From Paraburkholderia gardini (GTDB taxonomy: Bacteria; Pseudomonadota; Gammaproteobacteria; Burkholderiales; Burkholderiaceae): a stretch of DNA of 64,000 bases. This document shows positions 44,307 through 53,548 of the stretch, piece by piece (within the stretch, counting starts at the first letter, position 1; each line of letters starts with the position of its first letter). A program made the translations under genes and the position numbers. Below the pieces are notes generated by a model, which had not been told where the DNA came from, ran no database searches, and worked only from the letters and a program-made list of their open reading frames with translations. The stretch spans positions 264,407 to 328,406 of the forward strand of contig NZ_CAJQYY010000001.1 in the NCBI RefSeq assembly GCF_907164575.1, read 5' to 3'.

Positions 44307-44582
44307 CGTCGTCTCCTTGAGAGTGTCGCGGGGTGTCCGCGCAAGCAGTGCCTCCGGCCGTCCCGTTGTGCGGGAGCGCGCCAGAAAGCGACCGTGCAGA
44401 AGATTGTAGACGCCGCCTCGCGTGCGTTTGTGACAGTGTGTGAGGAGAGGTGAAAGCGGGGCAGCGCCCGAAGCGCTGGCAAGGCCGTGCGCGTGACCGC
44501 AAGCGGGTCACGCGCAGGTGAAACGGTTCGCGTCAGGCGAGTGCGCGTTGTCCGGTATTCCCGGCGCGGCCCGACCTCGACC

Positions 44583-45536
44583 CTAGCGCAGACTTTCGAT
44601 GAGCTTTTCGAGTTTGACCGCGTCGGCGGCGAACGTGCGGATGCCTTCCGAGAGCTTTTCCGTGGCCATCGCTTCTTCGTTCAGCAGGAAGCGGAACGAC
44701 GGCTCGTCGACCGGCACGCGCGCGATGTTCTCGTTCTTGCCGGTTTCCGCCGACAGCTTGCGCTCGACCTTGTCATTGCTGTCGTGCAGTTTTTGCAGCA
44801 GGTCCGGGCTGATGGTCAGCAGATCGCAGCCGGCCAGTTCGGTGATCTGCGAGGTCGTGCGAAAGCTCGCGCCCATCACTTCGGTCGGGTAGCCGAACTT
44901 CTTGTAGTACGCATAAATGCGGCGCACCGACTGCACGCCCGGGTCGTTCGCGCCGCCGTCACGCGCTTCGTCCCAGTTGCTGCCGGCGTTCTTCTTGTAC
45001 CAGTCGTAGATCCGGCCGACGAACGGCGAGATCAGCTGCGCGCCCGCTTCAGCACACGCGACGGCCTGGGCGAGCGAGAACAGCAGCGTCATGTTGCATT
45101 TGATGCCGTCCTTCTGCAGCACTTCGGCGGCGCGGATGCCTTCCCATGTCGACGCGAGCTTGATCAGCACGCGTTCGCGTCCGATGCCGGCAGCCTTGTA
45201 GAAACCGATGAGTTCGTGGGCCTTGTCGATCGACGCCTTCGTATCGAACGACAGGCGTGCGTCGACCTCGGTCGAGACGCGGCCCGGAATGATCTTGAGA
45301 ATCTCGGTGCCGAAGGCGATCAGCAACTGGTCGATGATGGCGCTGACCGGTTTCGATGCGTGATCGCGGACGGTCTTTTCGAGCAGCGGACGGTAATCGT
45401 CCTTCTGCACCGCCTTCAGGATCAGCGACGGGTTGGTCGTCGCGTCCTGCGGCTTGTACTGCGCGAGTTGCTGGAAGTCGCCCGTATCTGCGACGACGGT
45501 GGTGTACTGCTTGAGTTGATCGAGTGCGGTTGTCAT
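44583..45536 (-). CDS. tal: Transaldolase
   Basis: 317 residues, TIM-barrel enzyme of the non-oxidative pentose phosphate pathway that moves a dihydroxyacetone unit between sugar phosphates. Motifs are '[12 protein letters not shown]' (31-42), '[15 protein letters not shown]' (85-99), the Schiff-base Lys126 in '[16 protein letters not shown]' and '[19 protein letters not shown]'. The start ATG 45536 is chosen by family length; an in-frame extension 29 codons longer is not conserved. It sits alone on the minus strand between VOC and BenE genes. Confidence 0.97.
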   Translation of the reverse strand: MTTALDQLKQYTTVVADTGDFQQLAQYKPQDATTNPSLILKAVQKDDYRPLLEKTVRDHASKPVSAIIDQLLIAFGTEILKIIPGRVSTEVDARLSFDTKASIDKAHELIGFYKAAGIGRERVLIKLASTWEGIRAAEVLQKDGIKCNMTLLFSLAQAVACAEAGAQLISPFVGRIYDWYKKNAGSNWDEARDGGANDPGVQSVRRIYAYYKKFGYPTEVMGASFRTTSQITELAGCDLLTISPDLLQKLHDSNDKVERKLSAETGKNENIARVPVDEPSFRFLLNEEAMATEKLSEGIRTFAADAVKLEKLIESLR

Positions 45537-45752
45537 GTCGAGCCTTCTGGGCGCGCACGCGCCGTGGTCCAGGGGAAGATGGGACTGCCACCATGCCGCT
45601 GCGGCAGCGGCAGCGGTCATCATGCGGCATTCATGCGATGGAACTGTGAAGCTTACCGCGAAGCGCCGCTCAATAACGCTATTTTATGGCGGATCGGGTG
45701 ATAGCGTTTTTACAGGGCACGTATTCCACAATCCGGTGCCAGTGCGCTGGCG

Positions 45753-46973
45753 TCATGCCCGGCGCGCGTTCAGCACGAGCTGTGTCAGCACGCCGGCAAC
45801 CAGGCCCCAGAAAGCGGAGCCGATCGACAGCAGCGTCAGGCCCGAGGCCGTCACCATGAAGGTGACGAGCGCCGCTTCGCGCTGCTTCGCGTCCTGCATC
45901 GCGTTGGTGAGACCGCTCATGATCGAGCCGAACAGCGCGAGCGCGGCCACCGATACGATCAGCGCATTCGGCAGTGCAGCAAAAAGTGCCGCGATCGTCG
46001 CGCCGAAAATGCCGGCGATCAGGTAGAAGGTGCCGCACCAGACAGCCGCCGTGTAGCGTTTCGCGTGGTTTTCGTGCGCTTCGGGGCCTGTGCAGATCGC
46101 GGCCGTGATCGCCGCGAGATTGATGCCGTGCGAGCCGAACGGCGCGAGGATCAGCGACGCGATGCCTGTCGTGGCGATGAGCGGCGAGGAGGGCGTCGTA
46201 TAGCCGTCCGCACGCAGCACGGCGATGCCGGGTACGTTCTGCGACGCCATCGCGACCACGAAGAGCGGAATGCCGATACTGACGATCGCGGAAACCGAAA
46301 ACACCGGCATCGTGAGCACCGGGTGCGCAAGCGCGATATGAAACTGGCTGAAGTTGAGAAGGCCCAGCGTGCCCGCGAAGGCGGTGCCCACAATCAACGT
46401 CGTCACGATCGCGTAGCGGGGCGCCACGCGCTTGACGACGAGGTACGTGAAGAACATCACGAGCACGAGCGCGGTCTGGACCTGCGCCGCGCGGAAGATC
46501 GCGATACCGATCTCGAAGAGAATACCCGCCAGCAGCGCCGACGCGATGCCTGCCGGAATCTTCTTCATCAGCGTATCGAACCAGCCCGTCAGGCCGACCA
46601 CCGTCAGCAGCAACGCGCAGACGATGAACGCGCCGATCGCCTCCGGATAGGCGACATTCGGCAGCGACGTCACCAGCAGCGCGGCCCCGGGTGTCGACCA
46701 CGCGATGACGACCGGCGCGCGGAACTTCAGCGACAGCCCGATCGTGCTGAGCCCCATGCCGATCGACAGCGCCCAGATCCACGATGAAATCTGCGCGTCG
46801 GTGAGATGCGCGGCCTGGCCTGCCTGGAACATCAGGACGAGCGAACTCGTATAGCCCGTCATCATCGCGACGAAGCCCGCGACGACCGCCGATAACGACG
46901 TGTCGGCAAACGGTCGCAGCTTCGCGGGACGTGCGGCGGAAGGGGAGAGTTCAGGCGTGGAAGACTGCGTCAT
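45753..46973 (-). CDS. benE: Benzoate/H+ symporter
   Basis: 406 residues with about 12 membrane segments of the BenE family. The family features 'AVVAGFVAMMTGYTSSLVLMFQAGQAAHLTDAQISSWIWALSIGMG' (in part), 'WSTPGAALLVTSLPNVAYPEAIGAFIV' (in part) and 'SHGINLAAITAAICTGPEAH' are all present. The known role is proton-driven benzoate import at the inner membrane. No benzoate-catabolic genes are nearby, so the actual substrate here could differ. It is transcribed in the same direction as tal, 216 bp upstream of it. Confidence 0.92.
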   Translation of the reverse strand: MTQSSTPELSPSAARPAKLRPFADTSLSAVVAGFVAMMTGYTSSLVLMFQAGQAAHLTDAQISSWIWALSIGMGLSTIGLSLKFRAPVVIAWSTPGAALLVTSLPNVAYPEAIGAFIVCALLLTVVGLTGWFDTLMKKIPAGIASALLAGILFEIGIAIFRAAQVQTALVLVMFFTYLVVKRVAPRYAIVTTLIVGTAFAGTLGLLNFSQFHIALAHPVLTMPVFSVSAIVSIGIPLFVVAMASQNVPGIAVLRADGYTTPSSPLIATTGIASLILAPFGSHGINLAAITAAICTGPEAHENHAKRYTAAVWCGTFYLIAGIFGATIAALFAALPNALIVSVAALALFGSIMSGLTNAMQDAKQREAALVTFMVTASGLTLLSIGSAFWGLVAGVLTQLVLNARRA

Positions 46974-47010
46974 GCGGATTCTTTCTTTCGTGAGAAGGAT
47001 GACTGAGGCG

Positions 47011-48186
47011 TTATTTGCTGAGCACGCGCATCGCGGTTTCGAGTCCGGCGAGCGTCAGCGGATACATGCGCTGGCCGAGCACTTCGCGGATGATCGAGAC
47101 CGACTGGCGGTATTCCCACAGACCTTCCGGTTCGGGGTTGAGCCACGCGTGATGCGGGAACTGGTCGGCCAGACGCCTGAGCCAGACGGCGCCCGGCTCG
47201 GTGTTGTTGTACTCGACCGAACCGCCCGCCTGCACGACTTCGTACGGGCTCATCGTCGCGTCGCCGACGAAGATCAGCTTGTAGTCGGGCGTGAACTTGT
47301 GCAGCACGTCGTACGTGGGCGTGCGTTCCGCGTGACGGCGGCGGTTGTTCTTCCACAGGTAGTCGTAGACGCAGTTGTGGAAGTAGTAGAACTCGAGGTG
47401 CTTGAATTCGGCTTTGGTCGCCGAAAACAGCTCTTCGGTGCGCTTGATGTGGTCGTCCATCGAGCCGCCGACGTCGAGCAGCATCAGCACTTTCACGTTG
47501 TTGTGACGCTCGGGCACCATCTTCAGATCGAGCCAGCCGGCATTCGCCGCGGTGCTGCGGATCGTGTCGGGCAGATCGAGTTCCTCGGCGGCGCCTTCAC
47601 GCGCGAAACGGCGCAGGCGGCGCAACGCGATCTTGATGTTGCGCGTGCCGATTTCGACCTGATCGTCGTAATCCCTGTAGGCGCGCGCTTCCCACACTTT
47701 CACGGCGCTGCGATTGCCGGATGCCTCGCCGCCGATGCGAATGCCCTCCGGGTTATAGCCGCCGTGTCCGAACGGCGACGTGCCGCCCGTGCCGATCCAT
47801 CTGTTGCCGCCTTCATGACGCTCTTTCTGCTCTTCGAAGAGCTCTTTCAGGCGTTCCATCAGCTTGTCGAGACCGCCCATCGCCTCGATCTGCGCTTTTT
47901 CCTCGGGCGTGAAGTCGCGTTCGAGTTTCTTCTTCAGCCAGTCGAGCGGGATGTCGAACGCGAGCTCCGTCTTGCCCGCGACGCCGCGAAAATACGCGCC
48001 GAACGCCTGGTCGAAGCGGTCGAAATACTGCTCGTCTTTCACAAGCGTGAGACGCGCGAGATAGTAGAAATCGTCGAGCGACGGCGCGATGACGTTCGCC
48101 TTGAGCGCTTCGAGGAGCGTCAGGTATTCCTTCACCGAAACCGGCAGCTTCGCGGTGCGCAACGAATAGAAGAAGTCGATCAGCAT
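47011..48186 (-). CDS. VWA-domain protein (CoxE-like), partner of MoxR ATPase
   Basis: 391 residues. The N-terminal ~200 residues are helical and charged ('LRTAKLPVSVKEYLTLLEAL'). The C-terminal von Willebrand A domain begins 'VKVLMLLDVGGSMDDH', where the usual D-x-S-x-S metal site has Gly in place of the first Ser. It continues 'FYYFHNCVYDYLW' and 'IFVGDATMSPYEV'. It probably works with the AAA+ MoxR-type ATPase 770 bp upstream, as in chaperone pairs that assemble metalloenzymes. GAGGAAAC precedes ATG 48186. The acetyltransferase gene lies between the two. Confidence 0.85.
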   Translation of the reverse strand: MLIDFFYSLRTAKLPVSVKEYLTLLEALKANVIAPSLDDFYYLARLTLVKDEQYFDRFDQAFGAYFRGVAGKTELAFDIPLDWLKKKLERDFTPEEKAQIEAMGGLDKLMERLKELFEEQKERHEGGNRWIGTGGTSPFGHGGYNPEGIRIGGEASGNRSAVKVWEARAYRDYDDQVEIGTRNIKIALRRLRRFAREGAAEELDLPDTIRSTAANAGWLDLKMVPERHNNVKVLMLLDVGGSMDDHIKRTEELFSATKAEFKHLEFYYFHNCVYDYLWKNNRRRHAERTPTYDVLHKFTPDYKLIFVGDATMSPYEVVQAGGSVEYNNTEPGAVWLRRLADQFPHHAWLNPEPEGLWEYRQSVSIIREVLGQRMYPLTLAGLETAMRVLSK

Positions 48187-48253
48187 GCTGTTTCCTCTGC
48201 GTGTCCGGGCCCGTGCGTTGCCATGTTTCCGTGCGCTGGTTGTGAGCGGCGCG

Positions 48254-48841
48254 TCAGCGCGCGAGCTTGTACTTCAGATTGGCGCGCACGGCGGGCCATT
48301 CCGGTTCGATCACCGAGAACACGACGGTGTCGCGCAGCACGCCGTCCTTGCCTACCTGATGGTGGCGCAGGATGCCGTCCTGCTTCGCGCCGAGCCGGGC
48401 GATCGCGGTACGCGACTGATGGTTCATGAAATGCGTGCGGAACTCGACCGCGATCGCATGCAGCGATTCGAACGCATGCGTGAGCAGCAGGAGCTTTGCC
48501 TCGGTGTTGAGCGGCGTGCGCTGCACGCGTTTCGCGTACCACGTGTGGCCGATTTCGAGCCGGCGATTGACGGAATCGACATTGAAAAAACGCGTCGAAC
48601 CGACGACGTCGCCCGTCGCATCGCGCACCACGAACGGATGCGCGCCGAGATTGTCGCGCATGGCAAGCGCGGCTTCGATCCACGCGCGCCCGGTACCGGG
48701 CGCGGGCACCGAGGTGTACCAGAGCTTCCACAGTTCGCCGTCGGCGGCTGCGGCTGCGATGGCCTGTTCGTGATCGAGCGTCAACGGCTCAAGCGTGACG
48801 TGCTGTCCCTTCAGCGTAACGGGCTCTATCCAGCGGCTCAT
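48254..48841 (-). CDS. GNAT-family N-acetyltransferase (RimJ/RimL-like)
   Basis: 195 residues. Features of the GNAT fold are 'HVTLEPLTLDHEQAIAAAA', 'PFVVRDATGDVVGSTRFFNV', 'RRLEIGHTWYAKRVQRTPLNTEAKLLLLTHAF' (in part) and 'VEFRTHFMNHQSRTAIARLGA', the pattern of RimJ-like amino-terminal or small-molecule acetyltransferases using acetyl-CoA. GGAGAGCC precedes ATG 48841. It is placed between the MoxR ATPase and VWA genes on the same strand, with gaps of 115 and 67 bp, so it may be co-transcribed without being functionally tied to them. Confidence 0.87.
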   Translation of the reverse strand: MSRWIEPVTLKGQHVTLEPLTLDHEQAIAAAAADGELWKLWYTSVPAPGTGRAWIEAALAMRDNLGAHPFVVRDATGDVVGSTRFFNVDSVNRRLEIGHTWYAKRVQRTPLNTEAKLLLLTHAFESLHAIAVEFRTHFMNHQSRTAIARLGAKQDGILRHHQVGKDGVLRDTVVFSVIEPEWPAVRANLKYKLAR

Positions 48842-48956
48842 GTGACGGCTCTCCAGACGTGTTCGATTGATCTCTGCATCCCGGCACCGGCTGGGCAGGT
48901 GGGCCGCGACATACTGTCGCAGTCCGTGCCTTCGCGTCCTCGCACCGGGCGCCGGC

Positions 48957-49799
48957 CTAGCGGTTATTGCGGTTCATGAAAATGAGGCGCTCGAAGAGGC
49001 CCACGTCCTGCTCGTTCTTCAGCAGCGCGCCGTGCAGCGGCGGGATGATCTGCTTCTGGTCGGGCGAGCGCAGCGCTTCGGGCGGGATGTCTTCGGCGAG
49101 CAGCAGCTTCAGCCAGTCGAGCAGTTCGGACGTCGACGGCTTTTTCTTCAGGCCCGATACGTTGCGCAGCTCGAAAAAACTCTGCAATGCGGCGGCCAGC
49201 AGCGCCTTCTTGATGCCCGGATAGTGGACCTCGACGATCTGCTGCATCGTCTGCGCATCGGGGAAGCGGATGTAGTGGAAGAAGCAGCGGCGCAAAAACG
49301 CGTCGGGCAGTTCCTTCTCGTTGTTCGACGTGATGATGACAAGCGGACGCTGTTTCGCCTTCACGAGTTCGCGCGTCTCGTATACGTAGAACTCCATGCG
49401 GTCGAGTTCGCGCAGCAGGTCGTTCGGGAATTCGATGTCGGCCTTGTCGATCTCGTCGATCAGCAGCACGACCTGTTCGTCCGATTCGAACGCCTGCCAC
49501 AGCACGCCCTTGACGATGTAGTTGCGGATGTCCTTCACGCGCTCGTCGCCGAGCTGCGAGTCGCGCAGGCGCGAAACCGCGTCGTATTCGTAGAGGCCCT
49601 GCTGCGCCTTCGTGGTCGACTTGATGTGCCACTGGAGGAGCGGCATGCCGAGGGCGGCCGCGACTTCCTCGGCGAGCATGGTCTTGCCCGTGCCCGGCTC
49701 GCCCTTGATCAGGAGCGGGCGTTTGAGCGTCATCGCGGCATTGACCGCGAGCTTGAGATCGTCGGTGGCGACGTACTGCGATGAGCCTTCGAAGCGCAT
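48957..49799 (-). CDS. MoxR-type AAA+ ATPase
   Basis: 280 residues, AAA+ ATPase of the MoxR/YeaC group. Walker A is 'GEPGTGKTML' (residues ~35-44), Walker B 'VVLLIDEIDKAD', sensor 1 'PLVIITSNNEKELPDAFLRRC' (in part). ATG 49799 is chosen because AGGAGAGC is correctly placed and the family starts near 'MRFEGSSQYVATDDLKLAV'. MoxR ATPases act with VWA-domain partners as chaperones for enzyme or complex maturation; the VWA gene at 47011-48186 is the natural partner, although the client is unknown. Confidence 0.9.
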   Translation of the reverse strand: MRFEGSSQYVATDDLKLAVNAAMTLKRPLLIKGEPGTGKTMLAEEVAAALGMPLLQWHIKSTTKAQQGLYEYDAVSRLRDSQLGDERVKDIRNYIVKGVLWQAFESDEQVVLLIDEIDKADIEFPNDLLRELDRMEFYVYETRELVKAKQRPLVIITSNNEKELPDAFLRRCFFHYIRFPDAQTMQQIVEVHYPGIKKALLAAALQSFFELRNVSGLKKKPSTSELLDWLKLLLAEDIPPEALRSPDQKQIIPPLHGALLKNEQDVGLFERLIFMNRNNR

Positions 49800-50165
49800 G
49801 GCGAACTGCTCTCCTGGAAAAAGACCAGTATAAGTCAGAAGCCCTGTCGCGCCGAAGCGCGCTCGGGTAGGGTGTGAACCCGGCGCGGCATGCGTTTGCC
49901 CGCGCCGGTGAAGTGTCGGTGAAGTGCCTGGACGCTGTCCATGACGTGCCTTCGATGGGCTCTCGATGTGCCTGCGATGGAGGCGGGCGGCATGCCGGGC
50001 CGGTGCGGTAATGGAGGCTTCGCGCCTGCCATATGGACGCCCGGCGTAGCGTCGCGGTACAATTAGCCCGATTTTTTTGGCCTGCGTGGCACCTCTACAA
50101 GAATAACGGCGCAGGCCGTTGCCTTTTCCGGGCGCCCGTTTTCCCCTCATGCCAGGTTAGAACCT
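49800..50165. other. Divergent intergenic region between MoxR and cytochrome genes
   Basis: About 366 bp without a gene. It includes a promoter candidate for the cytochrome genes: TGGACG at 50034-50039, 18-bp spacer, TACAAT at 50058-50063, about 100 bp before the first cytochrome ATG. A degenerate repeated phrase ('GAAGTGTCGGTGAAGTGCC') lies near 49910-49930. Confidence 0.45.
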
Positions 50166-50534
50166 ATGAACAGAATCGTCGGCAAACACCTCGTGATCGC
50201 AGCGCTGTCAGCGCTCGCAGGCTTTGCGGCCAGCGCGCAGGCCGCGGACGTCGTTGGCAACGCGAAGGCGGGCCAGGGCAAGGTCGCGATGTGTATCGGC
50301 TGCCACGGCATCCCCGAATATCGCACGGCGTACCCGGAGGTCTACCGGGTGCCGATGCTGGGCGGCCAGAACCAGGCCTACCTCGAAAGCGCGCTGCGCG
50401 CCTACCGGAAGGGCGACCGCCATTTCGGAACGATGCATGCCATTACATCGTCGCTGTCGGATCAGGACATCGCCGACGTCGCGGCGTACTACGCGGCGCA
50501 GACATCCTCTTCGAAGAACAATCCCGACAAGTGA
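50166..50534 (+). CDS. Class I cytochrome c
   Basis: 122 residues. The signal peptide ends 'ASAQA'. The haem site 'CIGCH' is at residues 43-47 and the likely axial Met64 is in 'RVPMLGGQ'. The C-terminal helix is 'LSDQDIADVAAYYAAQ'. It is a soluble periplasmic mono-haem electron carrier of the c4/c5-half type. The start ATG 50166 follows 'GGTTAGAACCT'. It pairs with a second similar cytochrome gene 49 bp downstream, and the two may function together, as in di-haem c4 proteins split over two genes. Confidence 0.92.
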   Translation: MNRIVGKHLVIAALSALAGFAASAQAADVVGNAKAGQGKVAMCIGCHGIPEYRTAYPEVYRVPMLGGQNQAYLESALRAYRKGDRHFGTMHAITSSLSDQDIADVAAYYAAQTSSSKNNPDK

Positions 50535-50583
50535 CCGGTACAGGTCACCCACGGTTCACCACATTCGCGGGATAGGAGAATTC

Positions 50584-50967
50584 ATGAAGAAGCCCCATCA
50601 GGCACTCCACACGGCATTGAAGACTGTGTGCGCGACAGTTGCATTCACCGGCCTCGTCGCAGCAAACGCGGCACATGCCGCGGACGCCTCCAACGGCAAG
50701 GTGCTCGCCGACGCGCATAACTGCGCGGCCTGCCACGGTGTGAATCTGAACAAGCCGGTGAGCCCGGAGTATCCGAAGCTCGCGGGTCAGCACGCCGACT
50801 ACATCTACTGGGCGCTGCGCCAGTATCAGATGGGCACCGACAACCCGCACCTCGGTCGCAACAACGCGATCATGAAGGCGCAGGTGCAAAGTCTGTCGCA
50901 AAGCGACATGAAAGACCTCGCCGCCTACATCCAGTCGCTCGACGGCGATCTCGTGCAGAAGAAGTAA
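50584..50967 (+). CDS. Class I cytochrome c
   Basis: 127 residues. The signal peptide ends near 'NAAHAAD'. The haem site 'CAACH' is at residues 47-51. The segment 'PEYPKLAGQHADYIYWALRQYQMG' (in part) and the end 'SDMKDLAAYIQSL' are shared with cytochromes of the c553/c4-like group. The axial Met is probably in 'NAIMKAQVQSLS'. It is a periplasmic electron carrier, second gene of the cytochrome pair. A terminator follows at 50997-51024. Confidence 0.92.
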   Translation: MKKPHQALHTALKTVCATVAFTGLVAANAAHAADASNGKVLADAHNCAACHGVNLNKPVSPEYPKLAGQHADYIYWALRQYQMGTDNPHLGRNNAIMKAQVQSLSQSDMKDLAAYIQSLDGDLVQKK

Positions 50968-50996
50968 GCACGGCGTTTTTCAGCAAGTCGAAACGG

Positions 50997-51024
50997 AACA
51001 CCCTGCCTTTGGCGGGGTGTTTTG
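50997..51024 (+). terminator. Rho-independent terminator after the cytochrome pair
   Basis: AACACCCTGCC and GGCGGGGTGTT form an 11-bp stem (one T-G pair) around TTT, followed by TTGCTTT. Confidence 0.8.
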
Positions 51025-51109
51025 CTTTGGGGCTTCGGTATTGCTTCCAGCGGACTTCGCGCGGACTTCAGGTTTCCTGCGCGCGGGCGGCGTGACGGCG
51101 TGAAGCCGG

Positions 51110-51544
51110 TCAGTCGCGTGATGCGCGGCGTTCGATGCGGGCGAGGTACGCGTCGGTGTCCGGCGGCGTGCCGGTGCGCTGCGCTTCCCAGATCGTTTCG
51201 CCGAGGCAATCCATGATTGCGTGCTGTGCGTCGTGCGTCGAGCCGAGTCGCGATGCGAGCCGCTCGTGCGCCGCACGGATGCCCGGCGGCTGGTCGATCG
51301 ACAGCTGTTCGGTGATCGCCAGATGCATCGACAGATGCAGGAACGGGTTCGTCTGGCCGCGCTCCGGTGAGTAATCCTGCGACGGCGCGGCTTCGGCGTT
51401 CGTGAGGTCGGCGTGATACTCGGGGTGCTCGACGATCCAGTCGGCGGCAATCGCCTCGAGCGGCGTCAGGATTTCGCCCGCGCGCTGCTTGCGCCAGGTG
51501 TCGGTGAAAAAGAGGCGAACTTCGTCGCGGCTGGGATTGAACAT
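51110..51544 (-). CDS. DUF1841 family protein
   Basis: 144 residues, cytosolic, of the uncharacterised DUF1841 family typical of beta- and gammaproteobacteria. Recognisable stretches are 'MFNPSRDEVRLFFTDTWRK', 'LTPLEAIAADWIVEHPEYH', 'NPFLHLSMHLAITEQLSID' and 'HAIMDCLGETIWEAQRTG'. The start ATG 51544 is preferred to a longer in-frame start since the family opens with 'MF(N/S)P'. It lies downstream of nth on the same strand with a 168-bp gap. Confidence 0.85.
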   Translation of the reverse strand: MFNPSRDEVRLFFTDTWRKQRAGEILTPLEAIAADWIVEHPEYHADLTNAEAAPSQDYSPERGQTNPFLHLSMHLAITEQLSIDQPPGIRAAHERLASRLGSTHDAQHAIMDCLGETIWEAQRTGTPPDTDAYLARIERRASRD

Positions 51545-51712
51545 CGTGAGCTGTATCGGATGGGGACGGCGTGCTTGTCGCAACGGCAAGCCGCTATTTT
51601 ACGTCGTTGGGCAAACGCTCGCTGACCTGACGGCGCGGGTTCTGGCGACAGGTGCGTGCCGCGCCGCACCGCGCCGGCACCGGTAGCGCCGCCCGACGCC
51701 TGGCGTTGCCGC

Positions 51713-52357
51713 TCAAAGCTCCGGCGGTGGCGTCTTCGGCCGGTATTCGCACAACGGCTCGATGGCGCAATGCCAGCATTCCGGCCGGCGCGCCTTGCAT
51801 ACATATCGGCCGTGCAGGATCAGCCAGTGGTGCGCGTCGTGCTGGAACGCGGCGGGCGTGAACTTCTCCAGCGCGATTTCGACGGCGCGCACGTCCTTGC
51901 CCGGTGCGAGTCCGGTTCGATTGGCAACCCGAAAGATGTGCGTGTCGACGGCGATCACCGGATGGCCGAACGCGGTATTCAGGATCACGTTCGCGGTCTT
52001 GCGGCCGACCCCCGGCAGACTCTCCAGCGCCTCGCGGTCGTCGGGTACTTCGCCGCCGAACCTGTCGAGCAGGATGCGGCAGGTCGCGATGACGTTCTTC
52101 GCCTTCGTGCGGTAAAGACCGATCGTCCTGATGTAGCCGGCGACACCTTCCTCGCCGAGCGCGAAGATCGTTTGCGGCGTGTTCGCGACCGGGAACATCT
52201 TGCGCATCGCCTTGTTGACCGACACGTCGGTGGCCTGCGCGGACAACATGACGGCGATCAGCAGCTCGAACGGCGTCGTGTATTCGAGTTCGGTGGCTGG
52301 ATGCGGGTTGAGTTCCTGGAGTGTTTCGAAGATCGCGCGGCGTTTGTTCGCGTTCAT
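51713..52357 (-). CDS. nth: Endonuclease III
   Basis: 214 residues, bifunctional DNA glycosylase/AP lyase for oxidised pyrimidines. The helix-hairpin-helix 'LPGVGRKTANVILNTAFG' includes the catalytic Lys120, and the Asp138 is in 'AVDTHIFRVANR'. The four-cysteine [4Fe-4S] cluster motif is near the C-terminus ('CKARRPECWHCAIEPLC'). The ribosome site AGGA lies inside the last codons of the RsxB-like gene, and the start is 8 bp beyond that gene's stop, so the two genes are coupled. The same nth linkage is known from the rsx/rnf operons of enterobacteria. Confidence 0.96.
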   Translation of the reverse strand: MNANKRRAIFETLQELNPHPATELEYTTPFELLIAVMLSAQATDVSVNKAMRKMFPVANTPQTIFALGEEGVAGYIRTIGLYRTKAKNVIATCRILLDRFGGEVPDDREALESLPGVGRKTANVILNTAFGHPVIAVDTHIFRVANRTGLAPGKDVRAVEIALEKFTPAAFQHDAHHWLILHGRYVCKARRPECWHCAIEPLCEYRPKTPPPEL

Positions 52358-52365
52358 GCTGGATG

Positions 52366-53247
52366 TCAGGATTCCTGTGATGGGTTGCCGGGAGCGTCTT
52401 CCGCCGACGCCGGGCCGATGTCGCTGCCATCCTGCGCGATGCCGAGCCGGCGACGGCGCGTTTCGGCCGCGTCGATCTGCGCCTGGACCTCGGCGCTGAC
52501 CTGCTGCGTGTTCTGCGGACCTTTGCCCTGCGCCACGAGTTCTTCCTTCTTCTTGCGGGCACGCTCGAGCGCGGCCTGGATGATCGCGCGTTTCTTTGCT
52601 TCAGGATCGTCGGCGAGGCCTGGAGAAGGCGTGGAAGGCGCGGCCGCAATCACAGCCGCCCCGGACGCAGCCGCGGCAGCGGGGGCGGCGCCTGATGCCC
52701 GGCGCGCCGCGGCGCGCGCTTCGGCGGCTTCGCGTTCGTGCGCGAGCCGCGCATTGCGCGCCTCGTAGCGTTCGCGGGCAGCGTCGGCGAGCGGTTGCGA
52801 CCACGCATCCCACCCGGTGCGCTCGCCGGTGACCGGCACCATCGCGATACAGTCGACGGGGCAGGGCGGAACGCAAAGATCGCATCCGGTGCAGAGCGCG
52901 GCGATCATCGTGTGCATCTGTTTAGGCGCCCCGACGATCGCATCGACTGGACACGCCTGCATGCACAGCGTGCAGCCGATGCAGAGCGTTTCGTCGATGA
53001 CGGCCACCGGACGTGGCCGCTCGACGCCGTTCTCCGGGTTCAGCGGAATCAGCGGCCGGCCGAGCAGGCGGGCAAGGCGCGCGATGCCTTCGGCGCCGCC
53101 AGGCGGGCACTGGTTGTGGCTGGCCTCGCCGCTGGCGATGGCCTCGGCGTAGGGGCGGCAACCGGTGTAGCCGCACTTTGTGCATTGCGTCTGGGGCAGC
53201 AGATCCTCGATGCGATCGGCTAGTGTTATGGAATCGGTCACGGTCAC
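52366..53247 (-). CDS. RsxB/RnfB-like ferredoxin-domain protein, without membrane anchor
   Basis: About 293 residues. The N-terminal [4Fe-4S] domain of RnfB type has '[20 protein letters not shown]' followed by 'CPPGG', and two ferredoxin motifs follow: '[16 protein letters not shown]' and '[16 protein letters not shown]'. The last ~120 residues are an Ala/Glu/Arg-rich helical tail. RnfB proteins usually start with a membrane helix, which is absent here. The start is taken as GTG 53247 (GTG 53241 is equal). No other rnf/rsx genes are nearby; nth follows by 8 bp. It is probably an electron-transfer protein whose redox partner is unknown. Confidence 0.82.
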   Translation of the reverse strand: MTVTDSITLADRIEDLLPQTQCTKCGYTGCRPYAEAIASGEASHNQCPPGGAEGIARLARLLGRPLIPLNPENGVERPRPVAVIDETLCIGCTLCMQACPVDAIVGAPKQMHTMIAALCTGCDLCVPPCPVDCIAMVPVTGERTGWDAWSQPLADAARERYEARNARLAHEREAAEARAAARRASGAAPAAAAASGAAVIAAAPSTPSPGLADDPEAKKRAIIQAALERARKKKEELVAQGKGPQNTQQVSAEVQAQIDAAETRRRRLGIAQDGSDIGPASAEDAPGNPSQES

Positions 53248-53548
53248 GACATCAGGGCTTGCCGACGGCCGGTGCGGGACCTGAAACGGCCCGGCCGGGG
53301 CGCGCGGCGAGGGTGTGCGGCAAGGCTGGAGCGCTTGCGCGACGGGGCTTGCGCCAAATAAGGAATTATCGCCGATTTCCCTGATTGTGCTTCGCAAACC
53401 ATGTGCCATAATCAAAGCGCTTTCTCGAAAGACCGCAACAGGGTGTCCCCCAACCATGGCGCGCCCGCTCAGTGCCGCAGGTACCTGGCCGAGGAGAGAG
53501 GCCGGCGGCACGATCCGGATAACGCGGCTCACGAAGCACGATGCCACC
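53248..53548. other. Divergent intergenic region between RsxB-like and TetR genes
   Basis: About 300 bp with no gene. A weak promoter for the TetR gene may be TTGTGC (53385-53390), 16 bp, CATAAT (53407-53412). The RsxB side has no clear hexamers. Confidence 0.35.

Noticed and set aside
45681..45714. AACGCTAT...ATAGCGTT inverted repeat between tal and benE as a terminator
   Set aside because: The loop is about 18 nt and the T-tract is on the wrong side for the benE transcript; possible but not supported enough to annotate.
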